NCBI RefSeq assembly: GCF_020564355.1
Contig: NZ_JAJCRR010000001.1
Location: 62,001 to 126,000, forward strand
Source of the DNA: Lachnospira pectinoschiza
GTDB lineage: Bacteria > Bacillota > Clostridia > Lachnospirales > Lachnospiraceae
Direction of reading: 5' to 3'
Length of the DNA stretch: 64,000 bases
Numbering within the stretch: position 1 is the first letter of the stretch; each line of letters starts with the position of its first letter. Of the stretch, positions 17,498 to 25,679 are shown in pieces. The translations under genes were made by a program, and so were the position numbers. The notes beneath the pieces are model-generated. The model saw nothing but the letters and a program-made list of their open reading frames with translations, did no database searches and had not been told where the DNA came from.

Positions 17498-17725
17498 ATG
17501 GATCAGTTAATGGAAATTTTAACAGAGGTTAATGCAGATGTAGATTTTGAAACATGTGATACACTTATTGATGACGGGATTTTAGATTCTTTTGATATTG
17601 TATCTATTGTTGGTGAATTAAACGATACATTTGATATCGATATCACACCGGCAGATATTGTTCCGGAAAATTTCAATTCTGCAGAAGCAATGTGGGATAT
17701 GATTCAGAGACTTCAGGATCTTTAA
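17498..17725 (+). CDS. acyl/peptidyl carrier protein
   Basis: A 75-residue acidic helical carrier. Ser31 in DGILDSFDIVSIVGEL is the expected 4'-phosphopantetheine attachment site, and the downstream DITPADIVPENFNSAEAM fits helix III. SD AAAGGTTAGG lies upstream. With the adenylation enzyme and decarboxylase it forms a three-gene module: load an amino acid, hold it as a thioester, decarboxylate it. No condensing, thioesterase or acyltransferase gene is adjacent. Confidence 0.88.
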   Translation: MDQLMEILTEVNADVDFETCDTLIDDGILDSFDIVSIVGELNDTFDIDITPADIVPENFNSAEAMWDMIQRLQDL

Positions 17726-17737
17726 GATTAATTTTAT

Positions 17738-17765
17738 TTGATATCTTGAAAATGTGTGTTATAAT
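17738..17765 (+). promoter_or_regulatory. promoter upstream of 17813 gene
   Basis: TTGATA, 16-nt spacer, TATAAT. Confidence 0.6.
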
Positions 17766-17812
17766 ATTGATATAGGAGCAGTTCAAGGGTATTTTTAAGG
17801 AAGGTGGTTTGT

Positions 17813-18598
17813 ATGTCATCTATTTCATTTTATAATTCAGAGTCCATTAATATGCTGCTTTCATCCGGTTTAACGACCAGAAAAAGCAACAGTATTTTTG
17901 GCAGTCAGGGTTACGCATTTTCAGGGATTGATTTATCCACATTATCATCAATCCGGAATGGCTCTTATCACAAGCTGTTAAAGTCTTATTATGAAAAAGA
18001 GGACAATGACGGCACAACGGCGGATAGGACCAATAAGAAAGACACAACGACGGATACGGCATCACAGAAGTTAAACGGCGCAGCAGTCCGTGATAAAGCG
18101 GCCGATGTGGTGGATTCCGTATCTGATTTAAAGAAGACGGCACTCTGGGAGAAAAAGAGTGTAACGGATAAAGAAGGCAATACCACAAAGGAATATGATA
18201 CCGATGCAATTTATAAAGCTGTATCAGACTTTGTTTCCAATTATAATTCGCTGGTAGAAAAGACGGGTAAGTCTGACGATAACAGCGTATTAAGAAATGC
18301 ATCTTCTATGGTAAGCTATACAAAGGCAAATCAGTCATTGTTGAAGAGTATAGGCATTACAATCGGAAGTGACAATAAGCTGTCTGTAGATGCAGAAAAG
18401 TTCAAACAGTCAGATATGGCAGTTGTAAAATCTACATTTACAGGAAGCAGTTCTTTTGGACAGACTGTATCAAGAAGTGCTTCATCGCTTTACTCATCTG
18501 CTGTTTCGCAGATTGCAAAGCTGGATTCAGCGACAACATATTCAAGCACGGGTTCATATTCTTATGTAACCAGTGCAACCTATAACAAATACTTATAA
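17813..18598 (+). CDS. FliD-like hypothetical protein, 261 aa
   Basis: The N-terminus (MSSISFYNSESINMLLSSG) and a Ser/Thr/Asp-rich middle are followed by a region resembling the C-terminal part of flagellar cap protein FliD: AIYKAVSDFVSNYNSLVEK, LLKSIGITIGSDNKLSVDAEKF and VKSTFTGSSSFGQTVSRSASSL. No signal peptide is visible, as expected for a flagellar axial protein, but it is much shorter than FliD. It could be a secreted cap- or hook-associated relative. SD AAGGAAGG at 17797-17804 selects ATG 17813. No flagellar structural genes are adjacent. Confidence 0.5.
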   Translation: MSSISFYNSESINMLLSSGLTTRKSNSIFGSQGYAFSGIDLSTLSSIRNGSYHKLLKSYYEKEDNDGTTADRTNKKDTTTDTASQKLNGAAVRDKAADVVDSVSDLKKTALWEKKSVTDKEGNTTKEYDTDAIYKAVSDFVSNYNSLVEKTGKSDDNSVLRNASSMVSYTKANQSLLKSIGITIGSDNKLSVDAEKFKQSDMAVVKSTFTGSSSFGQTVSRSASSLYSSAVSQIAKLDSATTYSSTGSYSYVTSATYNKYL

Positions 18599-18625
18599 TA
18601 CACGAGAGGCAGGAAAAAGATAAGC

Positions 18626-19132
18626 ATGGCATTACTTGAAACATGGCGTAAGTTAGCATATGAAACAGAGATGAATCAGAATCAGGCGACGGAATTCTGG
18701 AACAGTTATTTTGTACAGGAAAAGGCAATTTATGAGCAGATTCTTGCAACACCGGATGCACCGGTATCCGGCACAGTAAAAGAACTGGCTGATAAGTTTG
18801 GTGTAGAAGTATTAATGATGACAGGATTCCTTGATGGTATCAATGACAGTTTAAAGAATCCGAATCCGATTGAAACAATGGAAGAAGATACGGCGGTCAG
18901 TCTTGATTACGATAAGGAAAAGCTTTACTATAACATGGTTGGCTGCAAGGCAGACTGGTTATATGAGCTTCCTGCATGGGACAATCTTCTTTCAGAAGAA
19001 GAAAGAAAGGCACTTTACAAGAAGCAGAAGCTTTCAGGAACAGTTGTCAAGGCAAAGAAAATCGGAAGAAATGATCCATGTCCTTGCGGCAGCGGCAAAA
19101 AGTACAAGAAGTGCTGTGGAAAGAATGCGTAA
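18626..19132 (+). CDS. SEC-C motif protein, 168 aa
   Basis: A mostly helical N-terminal part ([20 protein letters not shown]) ends in a textbook SEC-C zinc-binding tail, [18 protein letters not shown], as found at the C-terminus of SecA. Here the motif follows a domain unrelated to SecA, so the protein may be ribosome- or SecB-site-associated, but that is inference. SD AGGCAGGAAAAAG upstream. It is followed by a weak terminator-like stem (AATGCGG/CCGCATT, 19156-19196). Confidence 0.7.
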   Translation: MALLETWRKLAYETEMNQNQATEFWNSYFVQEKAIYEQILATPDAPVSGTVKELADKFGVEVLMMTGFLDGINDSLKNPNPIETMEEDTAVSLDYDKEKLYYNMVGCKADWLYELPAWDNLLSEEERKALYKKQKLSGTVVKAKKIGRNDPCPCGSGKKYKKCCGKNA

Positions 19133-19214
19133 TAGCAGGTAATACAGAAAAGCGGAATGCGGGATTGTTGTGTGAAAGCATATCAGTTCCGCATTTTTAA
19201 AATGGAGGGATACA

Positions 19215-19985
19215 ATGCAGGCATATACAGGATTTGCGTATGTTTATGATGAATATATGGATAATATTCCTTATGAGGAATGGTGTGAATATTTAGTGGA
19301 GCGGTTAAAGGAACAGGGCGTTACACCGGATATGGAAATTGCTGATTTAGGCTGCGGAACGGGTACGGTGACACAGCTTTTAGATAAGGCGGGATACAGT
19401 TGTGTCGGTATTGACAATGCGCCGGATATGCTTACGATTGCCGCAGAAAAACTCTATGAGAGCGGACAGGAAATCGTCTATAGTTTACAGGATATGCGCG
19501 ATTTTGAACTGCCGTATGAAGTTGATGCCATGGTGAGCATTGCGGATTCCATGAATTATATTACCAGCAAAGAGGATATTACATCGGTTTTTGAGTGCGT
19601 AAAAAAAGGCTTAAAGCCGGGTGGTGTATTTATCTTTGATTTAAAGACGATTCATTTTTTCAGGGATGTCCTTGCGGAAAATACGTATGCGGAAAACCGT
19701 GACGATTCTGCCTTTATCTGGGATAACTACTATGATGAGGAAACACGCAATAACGAATATGACCTTGCGGTGTTTATCAAAAATGAAGATGAAAGCTTTA
19801 TCCGTTACGAGGAAAATCATTTCCAGCATGGATTTTATATGGAAGAAGTACTGGAAGCGGCAGAAACGGCAGGCTTGGAAGTTGAAGCCGTCTATGATGC
19901 ATTTACAACCGATGCACCGAAGGAAGACAGTGAGAGGTTATACTACATATTAAGACGCCGGTGCGCAGCACGGAGCAATTCGTAG
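19215..19985 (+). CDS. class I SAM-dependent methyltransferase
   Basis: A Rossmann-fold methyltransferase of 256 aa. Motif I is IADLGCGTGTVTQLL, the acidic residue ending beta-2 is in CVGIDNAPDML, then YSLQDMRDFELPYEVDAMV and LKPGGVFIFDL follow. Substrate unknown. The gene starts after SD GGAGGG. Its last codons (RRRCAARSNS) are encoded by a repeated DNA segment (19961-20012) that also occurs at 43939, which suggests the natural C-terminus was altered by a repeat insertion. Confidence 0.85.
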   Translation: MQAYTGFAYVYDEYMDNIPYEEWCEYLVERLKEQGVTPDMEIADLGCGTGTVTQLLDKAGYSCVGIDNAPDMLTIAAEKLYESGQEIVYSLQDMRDFELPYEVDAMVSIADSMNYITSKEDITSVFECVKKGLKPGGVFIFDLKTIHFFRDVLAENTYAENRDDSAFIWDNYYDEETRNNEYDLAVFIKNEDESFIRYEENHFQHGFYMEEVLEAAETAGLEVEAVYDAFTTDAPKEDSERLYYILRRRCAARSNS

Positions 19986-20015
19986 GCGGCTTAGTTGGGG
20001 CTTTTGCCTCAACAT
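19961..20015. repeat. interspersed repeat, second family, copy E
   Basis: GTGCGCAGCACGGAGCAAT followed by CGTAGG, then a GTTGGGGC/GCCTCAAC hairpin and CAACATCA. The copy at 43939-44000 shares GTGCGCAGCACGGA, CAAT, AGG and CAACATCA with a similar hairpin in between. Confidence 0.65.
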
Positions 20016-20042
20016 CAAAAAGTTAATAATAAGAGGAGAATA

Positions 20043-20176
20043 GTGTGAAAAATAACGCTGATGCGCTTATTTTTCACACGGCTATTTGTTTCTGAGCGAA
20101 AACAAATAGCCATGATTGCAGATGAGAAATCGCCTGCGCGAATTTCTCATCGCAACTTCGCGACAAAGTCGCTCAG
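20043..20176 (+). repeat. structured leader element, copy C (upstream of hslO)
   Basis: Hairpin 1 is GTGTGAAAAATAA (20043-20055) / TTATTTTTCACAC (20067-20079), 13 bp, 11-nt loop. Hairpin 2 is GGCTATTTGTTT (20080-20091) / AAACAAATAGCC (20100-20111), with the 8-nt loop CTGAGCGA. Hairpin 3 is GATGAGAAAT (20121-20130) / ATTTCTCATC (20142-20151). The arm TCGCTCAG (20169-20176) is fully complementary to the hairpin 2 loop. The hslO SD follows 5 nt later. An orphan SD-like AGAGGAGAATA sits just before the element. Confidence 0.75.
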
Positions 20177-20190
20177 AAATGAGGATTATA

Positions 20191-21069
20191 ATGAAAGATT
20201 ATATTGTAAGAGCGATTGCGGCAGACGGACAGATTCGTGCTTTTGCTGCAACGACAAAAAATATGGTAGAAGAAGCGCGTACCCGTCACAATATGAGTCC
20301 GATTGCGACAACGGCACTGGGCAGACTGATGACAGGCGGTGCAATGATGGGAACAATGATGAAAAGTGATGCGGACGTGCTTACCATTCAGATTAAGGGT
20401 AACGGTCCTATCGGACAGATGACCGTGACTGCCGATGCAAAGGGCAGGGTGAAAGGATTTGTGGCAAATCCTGAGGTCATGCTTCCGTTAAAGGACGGTA
20501 AGTTAGATGTAGCAGGAGCAGTTGGAATCGGTGTGTTAAGTGTTATTAAAGACATCGGTTTAAAAGAACCGTATGTCGGTGATACAATTTTAATTACCAG
20601 TGAAATTGCAGATGATTTAACATACTATTTTGCAACGAGTGAACAGGTGCCATCTTCTGTCGGACTGGGTGTGCTGATGAATAAGGACAACACTGTGCAT
20701 GAAGCAGGCGGATTTATTATCCAGCTGATGCCGGATGCAACCGAAGAACTCATTGACAAGCTCGAACAGCGTATTAAGGAAATTACTTCCGTTACGGAAA
20801 TGTTAGAGCAGGGCATGACACCGGAAGAAATTTTAAATCACATTTTAGGGGATATGAACCTTGAAATTTTAGATACTGTACCGACGGAATTTTACTGCAA
20901 CTGTTCAAAAGACAGAGTCAGTAAAGCAGTTATGAGTATCGGTGCAGAAGAATTACAGAAGATGATTGATGATGACAAGCCGATTGAAGTCAACTGTCAT
21001 TTCTGCAACAGCCACTATACCTTTACAGTGGAAGAATTAAAGCAGATGTTAGAAGCGGTGCGCAGATAA
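20191..21069 (+). CDS. hslO: Hsp33 redox-regulated chaperone
   Basis: A cytosolic holdase activated by oxidation. The N-terminal domain has MKDYIVRAIAADGQIRAF and HNMSPIATTALGRLMTG. The C-terminal zinc centre is CNC (about 235-237) and CHFC (about 268-271), i.e. the four redox cysteines are present. ATG 20191 is chosen (SD GAGGA at 20181); the open frame upstream to 20116 lies within the structured element. 292 residues is normal. The structured leader could regulate its translation. Confidence 0.94.
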   Translation: MKDYIVRAIAADGQIRAFAATTKNMVEEARTRHNMSPIATTALGRLMTGGAMMGTMMKSDADVLTIQIKGNGPIGQMTVTADAKGRVKGFVANPEVMLPLKDGKLDVAGAVGIGVLSVIKDIGLKEPYVGDTILITSEIADDLTYYFATSEQVPSSVGLGVLMNKDNTVHEAGGFIIQLMPDATEELIDKLEQRIKEITSVTEMLEQGMTPEEILNHILGDMNLEILDTVPTEFYCNCSKDRVSKAVMSIGAEELQKMIDDDKPIEVNCHFCNSHYTFTVEELKQMLEAVRR

Positions 21070-21093
21070 AAAGTAATAGAAATGAGGAGAAAC

Positions 21094-21621
21094 TTGAAGA
21101 ATATTATTTTGATAGGAATGCCCGGAAGCGGTAAAAGTACCATTGGGGTTGTGCTGGCAAAAAAGATGGGATACCAATTTATCGATTCGGATATTGTAAT
21201 TCAGCAAAAGTACGCAAAGACCTTGGAACAGTTGATTGATGAACACTCAGATGCAGGATTTATTCAGATTGAAAATGATGTGAATAAAGAAATTAAAGCG
21301 GAACGTACAGTCATTGCTACCGGTGGCAGCGTGGTGTACGGCAGGGAAGCCATGGAACATTTTAAAAAGACCGGTGTAGTTGTATACTTAAAAGTGCCGG
21401 AAGAAGAATTAAAAAAACGTCTTGGCAGCTTAAAAGAACGCGGTGTGGTTTCAAACGGCAAGGCAACGATTGCAGAGATTTTTGAAGATAGAAAGGCATT
21501 GTATGAGCAGTATGCGGACATTACCGTGACCTGTGCAAATGAAATGCTTCGTTATTCTGTAGAAGATGTTTATGCAAAAATCAACGCGTATTTTGCTGAA
21601 AACTACGTTACAAAAGAATAA
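21094..21621 (+). CDS. aroK: shikimate kinase
   Basis: Phosphorylates shikimate with ATP in chorismate synthesis. Walker A is IGMPGSGKST, the shikimate-contacting aspartate is in FIDSDIVIQ, and ATGGSVVYG contributes the substrate-binding glycines. The TTG at 21094 (giving MKNIILIGMPGSG) is preferred to the ATG at 21082. The latter has no SD and forms part of the AATGAGGAG context that serves as SD elsewhere here (hslO, PAP2 and patatin genes). 175 residues is the family size. It lies 24 nt after hslO. Confidence 0.88.
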   Translation: MKNIILIGMPGSGKSTIGVVLAKKMGYQFIDSDIVIQQKYAKTLEQLIDEHSDAGFIQIENDVNKEIKAERTVIATGGSVVYGREAMEHFKKTGVVVYLKVPEEELKKRLGSLKERGVVSNGKATIAEIFEDRKALYEQYADITVTCANEMLRYSVEDVYAKINAYFAENYVTKE

Positions 21622-21645
21622 AAATATGGTATCATAGTCAGGGAC

Positions 21646-21797
21646 ATACGTGAGTAGTGTGAAAAAGCCTTAAATCAAAGCTTTTTCACACAGCATTTGT
21701 GCCGCAGGCGTCACAAAGTCGCTTTTTATCGCAGAGCCTGATAAAATCAGGCTCGCGGTTCCTCCGGCATTAAAATGCCTGCGGAATACGTGAGTAG
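21646..21797. repeat. 12-bp direct repeats flanking copy B
   Basis: ATACGTGAGTAG occurs at 21646-21657 and again at 21786-21797, immediately bordering structured element copy B. This would fit a target-site duplication or slippage footprint. Confidence 0.65.
21657..21784 (+). repeat. structured leader element, copy B (upstream of corA)
   Basis: Hairpin 1 is GTGTGAAAAAGC (21657-21668) / GCTTTTTCACAC (21680-21691), 12 bp perfect, 11-nt loop. Hairpin 2 is TTTGTG (21696-21701) / CACAAA (21712-21717), with the 10-nt loop CCGCAGGCGT. Hairpin 3 is GAGCCTGAT (21734-21742) / ATCAGGCTC (21746-21754). The arm ATGCCTGCGG (21775-21784) pairs with the hairpin 2 loop at all ten positions (one G-T). The paired bases differ from copies A and C in a compensating way. 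Confidence 0.75.
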
Positions 21798-21815
21798 CAG
21801 GGAAGGAGACATCCG

Positions 21816-22757
21816 ATGATCAATATTTTTAAGACAGAGCAGTCGGTTATCCGCACAATTGATGCATTTGAAGACGGCGCATGGGTACAGATGGTTGATC
21901 CGAGTGTACAGGAATTGAATAAAGTTTCGGAAGCATATGATATTGAAGTCAGTGACCTTGCGACTGCATTGGATGAGGAAGAAAGTTCACGTATCAGTCT
22001 GGAAGACGGCTATACCTTGATTTTAGTGGATATTCCGTCCCCGGAAGTCCGCCATGAAAAGAAAATGTATACAACAATTCCACTCGGTATCCTGATTAAG
22101 CAGAATGCGATTATTACAATCTGCAAAGAGGATACACCGGTGTTACAGTATTTTATCCGTAACAAAGTACGGGAGTTCAGTACTAAGAAAAAGATGCGTT
22201 TTATTTATCAGCTGCTGCTGCGCTCAGCAGCGCTGTATCAGGCGTATCTGCGTGGAATTGATAAGAAACGTATTGAAATAGAAGAACGCATTGACGGCGA
22301 TACACAGGATGTTGATATCATTGAACTGCATGAACTGGAATCCACACTGGTATACTTTGCAACGTCCCTGCGTTCAAACAGTATCGTACTGGAACGTCTG
22401 CGCCGGTACAAAAGACTGGAACAGTACCCGGAAGATATGGAACTGCTTGAAGATGTTATGGTCGAGTACCAGCAGGCGATAGAGATGACCGCTATTTACA
22501 GGGATATTATTGATGGTACAAGGGAACTGTTATCATCAGTGGTTGATAACAGGCTGAATAATGTCATGAAATATCTGACATCGATTACGATTGTCATGGC
22601 GATACCGACAATTATTTCCGGCATTTACGGAATGAATGTATCGGGCGTTGGTATGCCGCTGGCATCGTCACCGTATGGGTTTGGCATTATTTGCGTGCTG
22701 ATACTGCTTATCTGTGTAGCGGCGTTGTGGATTTTAAAAAGGAAGAAAATGTTATGA
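21816..22757 (+). CDS. corA: CorA-family divalent cation transporter
   Basis: A Mg2+/Co2+ channel of the inner membrane. A large cytoplasmic N-terminal funnel domain is followed by two C-terminal transmembrane helices, with the signature YGMNVSGVGMP in the loop between them. TM1 is SITIVMAIPTIISGIYG and TM2 is GIICVLILLICVAALWIL; a basic tail KRKKML follows. 313 residues is standard. SD GGAAGGAGACATCCG. The structured element copy B forms its leader. It overlaps the HAD gene by 4 nt (ATGA). Confidence 0.9.
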   Translation: MINIFKTEQSVIRTIDAFEDGAWVQMVDPSVQELNKVSEAYDIEVSDLATALDEEESSRISLEDGYTLILVDIPSPEVRHEKKMYTTIPLGILIKQNAIITICKEDTPVLQYFIRNKVREFSTKKKMRFIYQLLLRSAALYQAYLRGIDKKRIEIEERIDGDTQDVDIIELHELESTLVYFATSLRSNSIVLERLRRYKRLEQYPEDMELLEDVMVEYQQAIEMTAIYRDIIDGTRELLSSVVDNRLNNVMKYLTSITIVMAIPTIISGIYGMNVSGVGMPLASSPYGFGIICVLILLICVAALWILKRKKML

Positions 22758-23434
22758 GTCAGGAATTAGAACAGGAAACGGCAAAAAAGAAGATTCAGAC
22801 GGTTATTTTCGATTTGGACGGTACACTGTTAAATACGATTGAAGATTTAACGGATAGTGTCAATGCAGTCTGTACGCAGTATGGCTATCCGGTATATCCG
22901 GTTGAAACAATAAAAAGTTATGTTGGAAACGGTATCAGAAAGCTGATTGAGCGTGCAATTCCGCAGGGGGCAGAGAATCCACAGTACGAAGGAGTTTATG
23001 AATCATTCTGTGCATATTATCAGAAGCATTGCCGGGTTAAGACAAGGCCGTATGACGGAATTTTAACCATGCTTGATACGTTAAAGGCGCAGGGGATTGC
23101 AGTCGGCATTGTATCCAATAAGAATCACAACGCGGTTGTGGAATTAAGGGATACCTTTTTTAAAGATGTGATACCGGCAGCAATCGGACAGAGTGATACC
23201 ACAAGAAAAAAGCCTGCACCGGATACGGTGTATGAAGCGATGAAACAGCTTGGCGCGCAAAAGGAAACAACCGTTTATATCGGGGATTCCGAAGTGGATA
23301 AGCAGACCGCAGATAATGCGGGGCTGCCGTGTATTCTGGTCAGCTGGGGTTTCAGGGAACGTACAGCATTGGAAAAGCTGGGAGCATGGGGAATTGCAGA
23401 TACTCCTCAGCAGATTCTTGAAAAAATAGTATAA
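22754..23434 (+). CDS. HAD phosphatase, phosphoglycolate phosphatase-like
   Basis: A haloacid-dehalogenase-type phosphatase. The nucleophile motif is VIFDLDGTLLNT, motif II is IVSNKN, the motif III lysine is in RKKPAPDTV, and motif IV is VYIGDSEVDKQTADNAG. A helical cap after motif I places it with Gph-type enzymes that remove phosphate from 2-phosphoglycolate or similar small molecules. ATG 22754 has AAGGAAG upstream and overlaps the corA stop; the earlier in-frame ATG (22691) lies within corA. 226 residues. Confidence 0.88.
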   Translation: MSQELEQETAKKKIQTVIFDLDGTLLNTIEDLTDSVNAVCTQYGYPVYPVETIKSYVGNGIRKLIERAIPQGAENPQYEGVYESFCAYYQKHCRVKTRPYDGILTMLDTLKAQGIAVGIVSNKNHNAVVELRDTFFKDVIPAAIGQSDTTRKKPAPDTVYEAMKQLGAQKETTVYIGDSEVDKQTADNAGLPCILVSWGFRERTALEKLGAWGIADTPQQILEKIV

Positions 23435-23459
23435 AGTGAAACAGGTAGTGGAGAAGAAG

Positions 23460-24113
23460 ATGAAATCAATATTAGTGATTGGAGTAGGAAAGTTTGGACA
23501 TCATCTGGTAAATAAGCTTTTGGAGCTGGATAATGAAGTTATGATTATAGATTCCAATGAAGACCATATCCGGGATATGTTTACAAAAGTAAACAGTGCC
23601 AGGGTGGGGGACTGTACCAATGTTGAAGTTTTAAAAAGCCTTGGAATCCGTAATTTCGACGTGATTATTGTCTGTATTGCAGAAGATTTCCAGAATAGTC
23701 TGGAAGTGACAAATCTTGTAAAAGAGTTGGGCGGCAGACATGTTATCAGTATGGCAAGCCGCGATATTCAGGCGAAGTTCCTGTTGAAAAACGGTGCGGA
23801 CGAGGTACTGTATCCGGCACGTGACGTGGCATATAATCTTGCTGAAAAATGCAGCGCAAATCATGTATTTGATTATATCAAAATGACCGATGAGTATTCC
23901 ATTTATGAAATACCGATTATTGAAAGCTGGGCAGGAAAGACAATCCGTGAAGTAAATGTCAGGGCAGAATATAATGTTAATATTATTGCGATAGTGTCCG
24001 GCGGGGAAACACTTATTATGCCGTCTGCCGAATATGAATTTCAAAAAGGAGATCACATTAAAGCGCTTGGCAAAAAAGAATGTATTGATAAAATAGTGAA
24101 AGAAATTCATTAA
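23460..24113 (+). CDS. ktrA: K+ uptake regulatory subunit, KtrA/TrkA RCK protein
   Basis: A cytoplasmic RCK gating subunit of a Ktr/Trk potassium transporter. An N-terminal Rossmann nucleotide-binding domain (ILVIGVGKFGHHLVNKL, VMIIDSNEDHI, ARVGDCTN) is followed by a TrkA-C domain (VNIIAIVSGGE...FQKGDHIKALG). ATG 23460 follows GGAG (23449-23452); a GTG at 23436 in frame has no SD. The membrane subunit (KtrB/TrkH) is not adjacent. It is the last gene of its group; a strong terminator follows at once. Confidence 0.88.
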   Translation: MKSILVIGVGKFGHHLVNKLLELDNEVMIIDSNEDHIRDMFTKVNSARVGDCTNVEVLKSLGIRNFDVIIVCIAEDFQNSLEVTNLVKELGGRHVISMASRDIQAKFLLKNGADEVLYPARDVAYNLAEKCSANHVFDYIKMTDEYSIYEIPIIESWAGKTIREVNVRAEYNVNIIAIVSGGETLIMPSAEYEFQKGDHIKALGKKECIDKIVKEIH

Positions 24114-24114
24114 A

Positions 24115-24158
24115 AAAGCTGTCTGGGAATGCCCATCAACATTCTCAGACAGCTTTTT
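24115..24158 (+). terminator. terminator after ktrA
   Basis: AAAGCTGTCTG pairs with CAGACAGCTTT in an extended stem, followed by T residues. Confidence 0.85.
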
Positions 24159-24182
24159 AGTACACCTTGCGGCACACGTCAA

Positions 24183-24344
24183 TTATTTATAAATTTCCTG
24201 CCAGCGGGATACCATCTCTAAAGCATCAGACTCGGAAGAAACTTTTGTTACAATGACACCGTCAAGATAAATTTCATATACTGGAAATTTTTTCTGACTG
24301 TCACCATGACAGACCTCTACTTTGTTATACTTTACACGTTCCAT
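24183..24344 (-). CDS. small hypothetical protein, 53 aa
   Basis: A minus-strand gene missed by a 60-residue cutoff. It has ATG at 24344 after a strong GAGGAGGT SD and reads MERVKYNKVEVCHGDSQKK, ending SRWQEIYK. It appears to be a small alpha/beta protein with no membrane segment. It is convergent with ktrA across the terminator. Family not recognised. Confidence 0.6.
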   Translation of the reverse strand: MERVKYNKVEVCHGDSQKKFPVYEIYLDGVIVTKVSSESDALEMVSRWQEIYK

Positions 24345-24505
24345 CAGGGTAAAAACCTCCTCAAAGTAAATTAATGTAGCTGCTGTGATTCCGGACTTAA
24401 CAACATCTAGAAGTTTAGCATATTAGAAAACAAAATGAAAGTCACAAAATGCAAATGGTACTAAAGGATTATTTGTGAAAAAATAGAAAGGTAAACGTAA
24501 GAAAA

Positions 24506-25639
24506 ATGAAGCTGATTCATTGTGCAGACATTCATCTGGACTCGGCGCTCGCTACCAGTCTTACAAGGCAGGAAGCACGGCGGCGCAACGATGAGCTGTT
24601 TGAAACATTTATAAAAATGATGGACTATGCGCAGCGGGAGAAGGTGCGTGCAGTCCTTGTAGCCGGAGATTTATTTGACAGTGAAAATGGGCGGGAAGCC
24701 GTCAGAAAAAAGGTACTTGAAGCGGTGGCGGCACATCCGCAGGTGGATTTTTTAGTGCTTTCCGGCAACCATGACGGGGAACAGCTTTTTAATACAGTCC
24801 CGGACAGTGGTTTCAATATGACCCTGAATGGAAATTCACTGCCAAAGAATCTTAAATTGTTTCCGGGAGCTGGAAAGGCATACCGTTACGGAAATGTGGT
24901 GATTACAGGCTTAAACAGTTTAAAACTGCCGTCAAATCTGCATTTAAAACCGGAAGATACCAATATTGTCATGATGCACGGACAGATTGACCGGTTCGGC
25001 AGTTTTGCCGGGAGAAATATAGATTATCTGGCACTGGGGCATATCCACAAATATAAAAAGGGAAGCATTGACAGCCGCGGGGTATACTGTTACAGTGGCT
25101 GTCTGGAGGCACGTGGTTTTGATGAATGTGGGGAAAAGGGATTTGTCCTGCTGGATACCGCAGCGGCAGTAAGCGGCAGTGCCGGAAGCGGCACAGAAAA
25201 CATCGCGGCAGAAAGCCCGAAATGTGGCACGGCGCGTAAGATAGCAGCTCGTTTTGTGCCTTTTGCCAAAAGAAAGGCGTGGGAAATCACAGTGGACTGT
25301 ACGGATATTGTGACGACACCGCAGTTATATGAAATGGTAAAAACGCAGATTGCAAAGAGGGCATTGGAAGAACAGACAGAGCCGGCAGACAGCCAGGATA
25401 TGATACGGGTGGTTCTTACCGGTGCAAAGCAGTCACAGGCGGCATATGATATGGATTATATCAAAAAATATCTGGAACAGGAGTATTACCTGGTGCGGCT
25501 TAAAGATGAAACCGGCAGTGTGCGGGAAGAGAGCGGATTTGAAGCGTATCTGGAAAAATATATCATGGACAGTGATGAAACAGAGGATATGAAGCAGGAG
25601 ATACTGGCATGTGTAAAAGCAGCGCTGTCGCAGAACTGA
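24506..25639 (+). CDS. SbcD/YhaO-like metallophosphoesterase (DNA repair nuclease)
   Basis: A calcineurin-like phosphoesterase of the Mre11/SbcD type. Metal-binding motifs are HCADIHLDS, VAGDLFDSEN, LSGNHDGE, MMHGQID and LALGHIHKYK. After the catalytic domain comes a variable cap and a C-terminal region of ~150 residues. Paired with the SMC-like ATPase 40 nt downstream, it probably forms a DNA end-processing nuclease complex (YhaO-YhaN/SbcCD style). 377 residues matches YhaO-type proteins. SD AGAAAGG is somewhat distant from the ATG. Confidence 0.87.
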   Translation: MKLIHCADIHLDSALATSLTRQEARRRNDELFETFIKMMDYAQREKVRAVLVAGDLFDSENGREAVRKKVLEAVAAHPQVDFLVLSGNHDGEQLFNTVPDSGFNMTLNGNSLPKNLKLFPGAGKAYRYGNVVITGLNSLKLPSNLHLKPEDTNIVMMHGQIDRFGSFAGRNIDYLALGHIHKYKKGSIDSRGVYCYSGCLEARGFDECGEKGFVLLDTAAAVSGSAGSGTENIAAESPKCGTARKIAARFVPFAKRKAWEITVDCTDIVTTPQLYEMVKTQIAKRALEEQTEPADSQDMIRVVLTGAKQSQAAYDMDYIKKYLEQEYYLVRLKDETGSVREESGFEAYLEKYIMDSDETEDMKQEILACVKAALSQN

Positions 25640-25679
25640 AATAAATTCGGTTCTCGATTCCTCCGGAAAGGCGAAGAAG

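Noticed and set aside
23436..23459. GTG start for the KtrA-like protein
   Set aside because: No SD precedes it, while ATG 23460 has GGAG at proper spacing and gives the usual N-terminus.
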